Origin: DAHUXD01 sp963805495
GTDB taxonomy: Bacteria; Acidobacteriota; Thermoanaerobaculia; UBA5066; Gp7-AA6
Direction of reading: 5' to 3'
Assembly: GCA_963805495.1 (NCBI GenBank)
Contig: CAWDUQ010000001.1
Location: forward strand, 1,054,001-1,118,000
Length of the DNA: 64,000 nucleotides
This document shows positions 55,177 to 62,360 of this stretch, one piece after another; position 1 is the stretch's first letter; the number at the start of each line of letters is the position of its first letter. Made by a program: the position numbers and the translations under genes. The notes below the pieces were generated by a model. That model was not told the DNA's origin. It saw nothing but the letters and a program-made list of their open reading frames with translations, and did not search any database.

Positions 55177-57435
55177 CTACTGCAGCGAAAAGGTCTTCGT
55201 GATGAACACCGCCATCTGCCCGCGCGTACTCGAGCCGTCGGGGCAGTAGAGGAGCGGGCCCGCCTGGCAGCCGCCGGTGACCTGTTCGTTGTAGAGCTCC
55301 TCGATGAAGTTCACGGCCGGCGCGGAGGGGCAGGCCACGTCCCCGAAGATGCCCGCGCAGGTCGGCGGCACGTAGGTCGAGCCGTACTTGCTCTTGAGGA
55401 GGAAGACCGCCATCTGGCGCCGCGTGACGAAGTTGTCGGGGCAGAAGTTGCCTCCGCCGCAGCCGGTCGTCACGCCTTCGGCGGCCAGGGCCTCGATCCA
55501 TGGGGCGAAATTCGAAGTGCAGGGCACGTCGGGAAAGACGCCCGCGCACGGCGGCGGCGTGAAACAGATGCCGTGCTTGGCTTTCATCAGGAAGACGGCC
55601 ATCTGCTGGCGCTTCGTGCCCTGGGCGACGCCGTAGTTCCCGCCTCCGACGCCGGCGGTGATCGCGTTGCGGACGAGAGTCGTCACGAACGAATAGAATT
55701 GTTGTCCGCCAGGGACGTCCAGGAAATCGGCGATCCAGCCGTTCGGCAGCGTTCCCGCCGAGCCGTCGGTGTTGGTCACGGTGATGCCGTTGAGGGTGCC
55801 CGGTCCGAGGGACGGCGTGGTGACGCTGATCTGGTTATACGTGGAGACCAGGACGTTTGTCCCCGGCGTCGCCCCGAACGTGACCGTGGCTCCCGGGAGG
55901 AAGTTGAACCCGGCGAGGAAGATCGAGGTGCCGCCCGCGGCGATTCCCCCGGTCGGCGAAGCCGAGAGCACGATGCGCTGGGAGAACTCGGAGGTGTTGT
56001 CGTCGGGGGACGTGGCCGTGGCCGTGACGACGGCGCCGGGGTCGATCGGGACCGGGAGGACGGCGTTGATGGTCGCATAGCCGCTGCCGTCGGTCGTGAC
56101 GCTGGTTGCGCCGAGATACGTCTGGCCCTCTCGGAAGCCCTGTGGCCGCCCGATACACGCGGGGTTGGCATAGAAGTCGATCGCAAACGTGGTGTTCGCC
56201 AGGCTGTTGAGCCGGCCCTGGACGGTGGTGCTGCCGCCGGAGGGAATTGCCGAAGTGATGACCGGGAAGTTCTGCAGGTCGTTGGCCCCGGGGGCGGCGT
56301 CGCCGTCGCCGAGATCATTGGGCGTGACACCGTCGATGCCGAGATCGATGCCGAGGCCGCCGATTCCGGCGAACGATCTCTCGTTGGAGTAGATGGAGTT
56401 GCCGCGGATGGGGGAGTGGCCAGCGGAGCTGCTGCTGTAGGCCACGCCGCCGCGGTTATGGGCGATGATGTTGCCCTGGCCGGGCGCCGGTCCCCCGATC
56501 GTGACGTTCTTGTCGCTCATCACGATGCCGTATCCGTCATTGCCGAGCGGGATCGTGCCCGTGGCGTCGGTGCCGATCCAGTTGCCCTGGATCAGGTAGC
56601 CGTGGTCGCCTCCGACGCCGAGGTTTCCGACGGAGATACCAAAGCCGTTGATGGCGGAGCCGTTGGCCGAGACGACGTTGCCCGTAATCGTGAGCACTCC
56701 CGTCTCGAGCGCCACGGCCAGGGCCAGAATGTTTCCGAGCCGCGCGTCGCCCGACGCCGTCGTGCCGACGAGGTTGCCCTGGATCAGCGTTCCGGGGACC
56801 CGGGACACGACGATGCCGTTGCTGTTGCCGGAGACGACGTTGCGGTCCGCCGGCGCCGGGCCACCGATCGTGAGGTTCGAGCCGTATTCCGCGTTGATGC
56901 CCCAGGTGTTCGGGAGAGCGGCCGCACCCGCGGCGTCCGTGCCGATGAAGCATCCTTGGATCGTGGCGTCGTTCGAGAAAGCCGCCCGGATCCCGTTATT
57001 GAAGCCGTTGATGGCGAGGCCACGGATCGTCAAGTCGTTCGCGCCCAGGTAGAAGGCGGTCGATCCGGGAGCTCCGGCCCCCGAAAGGACGATCTTCAAG
57101 ACTGCATTGATGCCGCCGAGCGCATTCGTGTTGGGCGAGGCGCCGGGCTGCGTGTAGCCGTCGACCGTGGCCGCGTCGGTCAGGAAGGGCAGGTCGGCCG
57201 TGGGAGCGATCGTGCAGAGTCCCGATCCGTCACAGCCCGCCCCGGAGACGTTGAAGGCGATGGTGTCGGCGCCCATGTTCGCGTTGGCGTCGAGCATCGC
57301 CTGGCGCAGCGACCCCACGCCGCTGTTACCGGTATTCGTCACCGTGAAGGTCGCGGCGAAGGCGCCGGGTGCGAGCGACGCGAGCAGGAGAGCGAGGGCG
57401 GGCGACAGACCTGGACTCCGGCGCTTGGAACGCAT
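55177..57435 (-). CDS. Secreted beta-helix/IPT/SLH protein (array gene T)
   Basis: A 752-residue protein from ATG 57435 (AAAGG nine bases upstream; this leader matches that of gene I). The signal peptide is LSPALALLLASLAPGAFA. The N-terminal module contains the extra Cys pair in NVSGAGCDGSGLCTIAP, as in genes I and U. The helix extends to about residue 400, the beta-sandwich to 493 (ATATSPDDNTSEFSQ), IPT to 570 (GGIAAGGTSIFLAG) and the SLH repeats to 752. The third SLH repeat has the long loop GGCQAGPLLYCPDGSSTRGQ and the phrase AVNFIEEL, otherwise typical of genes E, F and H in block 3. The protein therefore looks mosaic: an I/U-type front with an E/F/H-type anchor. TAGAAT 43 bases before the start could be a -10 region. 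Confidence 0.92.
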   Translation of the reverse strand: MRSKRRSPGLSPALALLLASLAPGAFAATFTVTNTGNSGVGSLRQAMLDANANMGADTIAFNVSGAGCDGSGLCTIAPTADLPFLTDAATVDGYTQPGASPNTNALGGINAVLKIVLSGAGAPGSTAFYLGANDLTIRGLAINGFNNGIRAAFSNDATIQGCFIGTDAAGAAALPNTWGINAEYGSNLTIGGPAPADRNVVSGNSNGIVVSRVPGTLIQGNLVGTTASGDARLGNILALAVALETGVLTITGNVVSANGSAINGFGISVGNLGVGGDHGYLIQGNWIGTDATGTIPLGNDGYGIVMSDKNVTIGGPAPGQGNIIAHNRGGVAYSSSSAGHSPIRGNSIYSNERSFAGIGGLGIDLGIDGVTPNDLGDGDAAPGANDLQNFPVITSAIPSGGSTTVQGRLNSLANTTFAIDFYANPACIGRPQGFREGQTYLGATSVTTDGSGYATINAVLPVPIDPGAVVTATATSPDDNTSEFSQRIVLSASPTGGIAAGGTSIFLAGFNFLPGATVTFGATPGTNVLVSTYNQISVTTPSLGPGTLNGITVTNTDGSAGTLPNGWIADFLDVPGGQQFYSFVTTLVRNAITAGVGGGNYGVAQGTKRQQMAVFLMKAKHGICFTPPPCAGVFPDVPCTSNFAPWIEALAAEGVTTGCGGGNFCPDNFVTRRQMAVFLLKSKYGSTYVPPTCAGIFGDVACPSAPAVNFIEELYNEQVTGGCQAGPLLYCPDGSSTRGQMAVFITKTFSLQ

Positions 57436-57556
57436 GCACTCCGACCTTTCTGAATCAGTTTTTGAGGGAACGGAGCGATTCTATGCCGGCGAGCGTCGGG
57501 CTCCTACGGGAAAGCGGGGCTCGGCAATTTTGCCCGAAGTCGAGAGGCGAAGGTTC

Positions 57557-59830
57557 TTATTGAAGGCCGAAGGTTTTCACCAGAAACGTCGCCATCTGTC
57601 CGCGGTTGGCGTTGTTGAGCGGGCAGTAGTTGCCGCCGCCGCAGCCGGCCGTGACATTGCGCGCGACGAGCTCGTAGATCCAGGGTGCGAACTGGTTCGC
57701 GCATGGCACGTCGGTGAAGCTCGCCACGGAACAGGCCGGCGGGGCATAGGCGCCGCCCTCGAAGGTCTTGAGCAGAAACACGGCCATCTGCTGGCGGTTA
57801 ACCGGGTTGGCCGGGCAGTAGAGACCGCCGCCACAGCCGCCGGTGATTCCCTCCGCGACGAGCTCGTTGATCCACGGTGAAAAGCCGGAGGCGCACGGGA
57901 CGTCGGGGAACACCTGGGTCGTGCACGGGGGCGGGGTGTAACAGATGCCGTACTTCGCCTTCAGGAGAAAGACCGCCATCTGCTGGCGCAGGGTGTTCTG
58001 GAGGCCGCCGTAGTTGCCGCCGCCGACACCCACCGTGATCGCGTTGCGAACGAGGGTCGTGACGTTCGTGTAGAACTGGTCGTTGCCCGGCACGTCGAGG
58101 AAGTTGGCGATCCAGCCGTTGGGCAGGGTGCCGGCGCTGCCGTCAGTGTTCGTGACGGTAACGTCGTTGAGACTGCCCGGACCGAGCATGGGCGTCGTCG
58201 CGGTGATGGTGTTGTAGTCGGTCACGGAGACACCCGAGGCGGCGACGCCGCCGACGGACACGGTCGCTCCGGGCAGGAAGTTGAACCCGGCCAGGGTCAC
58301 CGGGGCGCCCGCAGGACTGCCGGAGCCGGGCGTCGACGACACGACGATCCGCTGCGAGAACTCCGAGGTGTTGCCGTCGGGGTCGGTCGCAGTCGCCGAG
58401 ACCTTTTCTCCCGCGCCCAGCGTGACCGGCAGGATCACGTCGATCGCGGCGTTGCCGTTTCCGTCCGTCATGACGTCGGCCGAGCCGAGATAGGTCCGGC
58501 CCTGCAGGAAATCCTGCGGGCGGCCGAGGCACGCCGAGTTCGAATAGAAGTCGAGCGCGAACTGGGTGCTCGCGGCGCTGTTGAGCCGGCCCTGAATCGT
58601 CGTGCTCGCGTTCCCGCCGGCCACGTTGGGTGTCGCGAAAGCGGCGGTGATGACGGGGAAGTTCTGGTTGAGGTTCGGTCCGATGTCGGCGTCGCCGAGG
58701 TCGTTGATCGTGAGGCCGCCCTCCGCGAATTGGCCCTGGTTGCCCAGGTCGATCCCGAGTGGAGAGGCGCCGCCGGCGCCGTGGGCCGCGCCGTTGCCGT
58801 AGATTGAGTTGCCGCGGATCGGATTGTTGAAAATCCCGATGGTGCTATAGAGAACGAGAACGCCGGCGCCCCCGTTGAACGCAATGACGTTGGCCTCGCC
58901 CGGGCCGATGCCTCCGACGGCGACGTTTCGGCCCTGGATCTCGACGCCGGCGAAGGGATTGCCGAGGTCGAGGGTCCCGGTCACGTCGGTGCCGATCCAA
59001 TTGCCCTGGACGACCGCGCCGTAAAGGGTGTCCCCGCCGGACCCGATGGTCATGCCGACCTGAGCGTTTCCGCTGACCACGTTGCGGCGGACGAGGAGGC
59101 CGCCGGTGTTACCGCCACCGTTGATCCCCCAGGACGCGTTCCGGAGGGGGACCGTCCCGGTTGCATCGGTGCCGATCAGGTTCCCTTCGATCGTCGCGTC
59201 GACGCTACCGAAGATACCCACGTTTTCCCCCGAGTTGCCCGAGACGAGGTTGCGATCGGCCGGCAGGGGTCCGCCGAGTCGAAAACCATCGCTGCTCTGC
59301 GGTTCGACGCCGTGGCCGTTCTCGAGGGCGGCGGTCCCGGCCGCGTTCGTGCCGATGAAGCAGCCGGTCACGACGATGTCGTCCGCGAAGAAGGGCAGAA
59401 TGGCATAGCTGAACCCTCCGTTCAGAACGAGACCCCGGATCGTGGAGCCGTCCCCGCCGGTCGTGAGGAACAGCCCCTGTGTTCCGGGAATGCCGCTACC
59501 GGACAGCACGATCTTGAGAACGGTGTTCAGCGCTCCCTGCGCGTTCGTGTTCGCCGAGGCGCCCGGCTGCGTGTAGCCGTCGATGAGAACGGGGCTCGTG
59601 ACCAACGGCAGCGCCGACGCCGGCGCAATCGTGCAGACCCCGGAGCCGTCGCAGCCCGTGCCGGAGACGTTGAATGCGATTGTGTCGAGGCCCGCGGCCC
59701 CGTTCGCGTCGAGCAGCGCCTGGCGCAGCGACCCCGCTCCGGAGTCGTTCGTGTTCGTGACGGTGTAGGTGGCGGCGAGCGCCGGCGACGCAAGGCAGAC
59801 GCCGAAAGCCAGAGCGACAAAACGTTTCAT
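57557..59830 (-). CDS. Secreted beta-helix/IPT/SLH protein (array gene U)
   Basis: A 757-residue protein from ATG 59830, preceded by GGGAGA. Leader MKRFVALAFGVCLASPALA. The N-terminal module has the Cys pair in NVSGTGCDGSGVCTIAP. The helix (to about 400) has GNLIGTDATGT, GNWIGTDVTGT and ANVIAFNG. The beta-sandwich contains LDFYSNSACLGRPQDFLQGR. IPT begins GSPAGAPVTLAGFNF, without the Gly-Gly. SLH repeats: GVGGGNYG, then FSPWINELVAEGITGGCGGG and FAPWIYELVARNVTAGCGGG, each followed by a Cys-Pro (LYCP, NYCP). Those two repeats match gene I closely, although I lies more than 30 kb away. It begins 16 bases after gene V and precedes gene T by 121 bp. Confidence 0.92.
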   Translation of the reverse strand: MKRFVALAFGVCLASPALAATYTVTNTNDSGAGSLRQALLDANGAAGLDTIAFNVSGTGCDGSGVCTIAPASALPLVTSPVLIDGYTQPGASANTNAQGALNTVLKIVLSGSGIPGTQGLFLTTGGDGSTIRGLVLNGGFSYAILPFFADDIVVTGCFIGTNAAGTAALENGHGVEPQSSDGFRLGGPLPADRNLVSGNSGENVGIFGSVDATIEGNLIGTDATGTVPLRNASWGINGGGNTGGLLVRRNVVSGNAQVGMTIGSGGDTLYGAVVQGNWIGTDVTGTLDLGNPFAGVEIQGRNVAVGGIGPGEANVIAFNGGAGVLVLYSTIGIFNNPIRGNSIYGNGAAHGAGGASPLGIDLGNQGQFAEGGLTINDLGDADIGPNLNQNFPVITAAFATPNVAGGNASTTIQGRLNSAASTQFALDFYSNSACLGRPQDFLQGRTYLGSADVMTDGNGNAAIDVILPVTLGAGEKVSATATDPDGNTSEFSQRIVVSSTPGSGSPAGAPVTLAGFNFLPGATVSVGGVAASGVSVTDYNTITATTPMLGPGSLNDVTVTNTDGSAGTLPNGWIANFLDVPGNDQFYTNVTTLVRNAITVGVGGGNYGGLQNTLRQQMAVFLLKAKYGICYTPPPCTTQVFPDVPCASGFSPWINELVAEGITGGCGGGLYCPANPVNRQQMAVFLLKTFEGGAYAPPACSVASFTDVPCANQFAPWIYELVARNVTAGCGGGNYCPLNNANRGQMATFLVKTFGLQ

Positions 59831-59846
59831 TGTGTCTCCCAGTGTT

Positions 59847-62282
59847 CTACGGAAGGTTGAATGTCTTGACGATGAACACGGCCATCTGGCCGCGGGTATT
59901 GTTCGCGCTCGGGCAGTAGTTGCCGCCGCCGCAGCCGCCGGTGATGTTCTCCGCGGAAAGCTCCTCGATCCAGCCGGCGAAGGTCGAAGGGCAGGGCACG
60001 TCGGGGAAGGTCCCGGCGCACATCGGGGGCAGGTACGACGAGCCGTACTTGGCTTTCAGGAGGAATACGGCCATCTGGTCCCGACGCACCGGGTTCTGCG
60101 GGCAGTAGTTGCCGCCGCCGCAGCCGCCGGTGATGCCCTGGGCGGCCAGGTCCTCGATCCAGTCGGCGAAGGTGGAGGGGCAGGGCACGTCGGAGAAGGT
60201 GCCCGCGCACTGTGGCGGCACGTAACAGATGCCGTACTTGGCCTTCAGCAGAAACACGGCCATCTGCTGGCGCAGCGTCGGCTGGTCGACACCGTAGAGC
60301 CCGCCGCCCACGCCGGCCGTGATGGCGTTGGTGACGAGCTGCGTGACGAACGTGTAGAACTGGTTGACCGGCGGAACGTCGAGGAAGTCCGATACGAAGC
60401 CCTTCTCGAGAGTTCCGGTTGTGCCATTCGTGTTGGTCACGACGACGTCGTTGAGGGTGCCGGCCGCCAGCGGCGGGGATGTCGCGGTGATCTGGTTGAA
60501 GCTGCTCACCACGACGTTCGTCGCCGGTTGGCTGCCGATCGTGACGGTGGCGTTGGTCTCAAAGTCCGTTCCCGCGATCGTGACGGCCGTGCCGCCGGCC
60601 GCCGGGCTCGAGGCGGGCGTGATCGCGAAGGGAAGCCGGAGCGAGAACTCGGACGTGCTGCCCGAAGGATCCGTCGCCGTCATGCTCACCCGCTCGCCCG
60701 ACTCGAGCGTTCCCGGCACGGTGATGTCGATGATCCCCGTGCCCGAGCCGTCGGTCGTCACCTGGCCCGACCCCAGGTACGTCCGGCCTTCGAGGTAGTC
60801 CTTGGGAAAACGGACGCAGGCGTCATTGGAGAAGACGTCGAGGTCGTAGGTCGTCGAAGGCGCGGAGTGGAGGATTCCCTGCACCCGGGTCCCTCCCTGC
60901 GGGGACTCGGAGAGCGTCGGCGTGGCCGAGCTCAGCACGGGAAAATTCTGGAGCGCGTTCGGCCCCGCGTCCCCGTCGCCCGCGTCGTTGGCCGTGGGGC
61001 CGATCGGGTTGAGATCGATCCCGAGCCCGGCGTTGTCGTGTATGGAGTTGGCGCGGATCGCGTTCCCGGCCTGGTCTCCCTCGATGAAGATCCCTCCCGA
61101 GTCCCCCGTCCCGTTGAACGCGATGACATTGGCCTCTCCGGCGCCGGTTCCCCCGATCACGAGCCCGCCGGTGATCACGTGCAGCCCCCATCCGGCGTTC
61201 GGAAGCGGCGCCAGCCCGGTCACGTCGGTGCCGATCTTGTTGCCTCGAATGACGCCGCCGTCGTTCGGGAGACCGGCGTCGTAGAACACGGCGTCGCCGC
61301 CGGTCGCGGCAATCACGTTGTCGATCACGTCGTTGCCGCCCGTATGGACGCTGATGGCATGGGTCCCGTTGCCGAGTGGCATCGCTCCCGTCAGGTCCGT
61401 ACCGATGTAGTTGCCGCGGATCGTGATGTCCGTGACGGCGAAGCCCGCGACGCTGTTGGACACGCTGACGCCGGTAGCCGAGTTGCCGGAGATGACGTTG
61501 CGTTCCGCCGGCGTCGCCCCGCCGATCGTCACGCCCGTGACGTTGAGGCAGAGCGCGATGCCGGTGCTCGTCCCGAACGGGTCCGGCGCGGGCACGGCGG
61601 CTCCGGTCGCGTCGGGGCCGATGAAGTTGCCCAGGATCTGATGGCCGGAGCCCCCGGCGCTGTAGCAGCCCATGCCGATCTGGAAGACGGAGTTGCCGGA
61701 GATCACGTTGCGCTGGGACGGCAGCGTGCCCCCGATCTGAACGTCCTGCGAGCCTTCGATCTCGATGCCGACGCTATTCGATCGCGTGATCAGGCCCGTC
61801 GGGTCGACGCCGAGGTAGCAGCCGATGATCGTCCCGGTCGAGTCGCCGAAGAACTGGATGGCCGCGCCCGGCGAGCGGTTGATGACGAGGCCGTCCGCCA
61901 CGAAGACCCCGCTCGAGATGCGGAACACGCCCGCGCCGGCATCTCCGCCCGTGTTGGTTCCGTCGATCTCGATCGTGTGCGTCGAATTGTCCGGAAGTCC
62001 CGGGCCGTTGGTGTTTGCGCTCGAGCCGGGCTGGGTGTAGCCGCGGACCTCGAGGTTCCCCGCGATGTCGGGCAGGGGCGTGGCCGGGAGAATGGTGTGC
62101 ACGCCGGCACCGGGGATGTTGAAGTCGATGATGTCGTTGCCGCCCGCGGCGTTGGCGTCGAGGACCGCCTGGCGCAGCGTTCCTGGCCCCGAGTCGTTCG
62201 TGTTGGTGACGGTGAAGGTCGCGGCGGCCGCGGTCGCCGTCGAGAGCAACGAAGCAAATGCAAGGCTCCTGAACCGACTCAT
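59847..62282 (-). CDS. Secreted beta-helix/IPT/SLH protein (array gene V)
   Basis: An 811-residue protein from ATG 62282; GGGGGCGG upstream is only a fair ribosome site. Leader FRSLAFASLLSTATAAAA. The helix domain is entered without the usual IDGYTQPG: the equivalent reads LEVRGYTQPGSSANTN. It continues to about residue 460, with GCYLGVDPTGL, GNFIGPDATGA, GNYIGTDLTGA and GNKIGTDVTGL. The beta-sandwich reads LDVFSNDACVRFPKDYLEGR and TATDPSGSTSEFS. IPT begins SSPAAGGTAVTIAGTDF. SLH loops are GVGGGLYG, GCGGGNYC and GCGGGNYC, and the last repeat uses the phrase FAGWIEELSAENITGG. Its last 560 bp are nearly identical to gene W, and the helix is similar too, so V and W are a recent tandem duplication. 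Confidence 0.93.
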   Translation of the reverse strand: MSRFRSLAFASLLSTATAAAATFTVTNTNDSGPGTLRQAVLDANAAGGNDIIDFNIPGAGVHTILPATPLPDIAGNLEVRGYTQPGSSANTNGPGLPDNSTHTIEIDGTNTGGDAGAGVFRISSGVFVADGLVINRSPGAAIQFFGDSTGTIIGCYLGVDPTGLITRSNSVGIEIEGSQDVQIGGTLPSQRNVISGNSVFQIGMGCYSAGGSGHQILGNFIGPDATGAAVPAPDPFGTSTGIALCLNVTGVTIGGATPAERNVISGNSATGVSVSNSVAGFAVTDITIRGNYIGTDLTGAMPLGNGTHAISVHTGGNDVIDNVIAATGGDAVFYDAGLPNDGGVIRGNKIGTDVTGLAPLPNAGWGLHVITGGLVIGGTGAGEANVIAFNGTGDSGGIFIEGDQAGNAIRANSIHDNAGLGIDLNPIGPTANDAGDGDAGPNALQNFPVLSSATPTLSESPQGGTRVQGILHSAPSTTYDLDVFSNDACVRFPKDYLEGRTYLGSGQVTTDGSGTGIIDITVPGTLESGERVSMTATDPSGSTSEFSLRLPFAITPASSPAAGGTAVTIAGTDFETNATVTIGSQPATNVVVSSFNQITATSPPLAAGTLNDVVVTNTNGTTGTLEKGFVSDFLDVPPVNQFYTFVTQLVTNAITAGVGGGLYGVDQPTLRQQMAVFLLKAKYGICYVPPQCAGTFSDVPCPSTFADWIEDLAAQGITGGCGGGNYCPQNPVRRDQMAVFLLKAKYGSSYLPPMCAGTFPDVPCPSTFAGWIEELSAENITGGCGGGNYCPSANNTRGQMAVFIVKTFNLP
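59865..60425 (-). repeat. Direct repeat, copy 1 (SLH end of gene V)
   Basis: Matches 62379-62939 at a constant offset of 2514 bp, with scattered substitutions and no indel, as expected for a recent tandem gene duplication. Confidence 0.85.
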
Positions 62283-62360
62283 GTCCGCCCCCGACTACTG
62301 CTTACTGCCCGTTCGTTCGACACCAAGGAAGGTCTCCCAGCCGTTTGGTCACGGCGTCTC

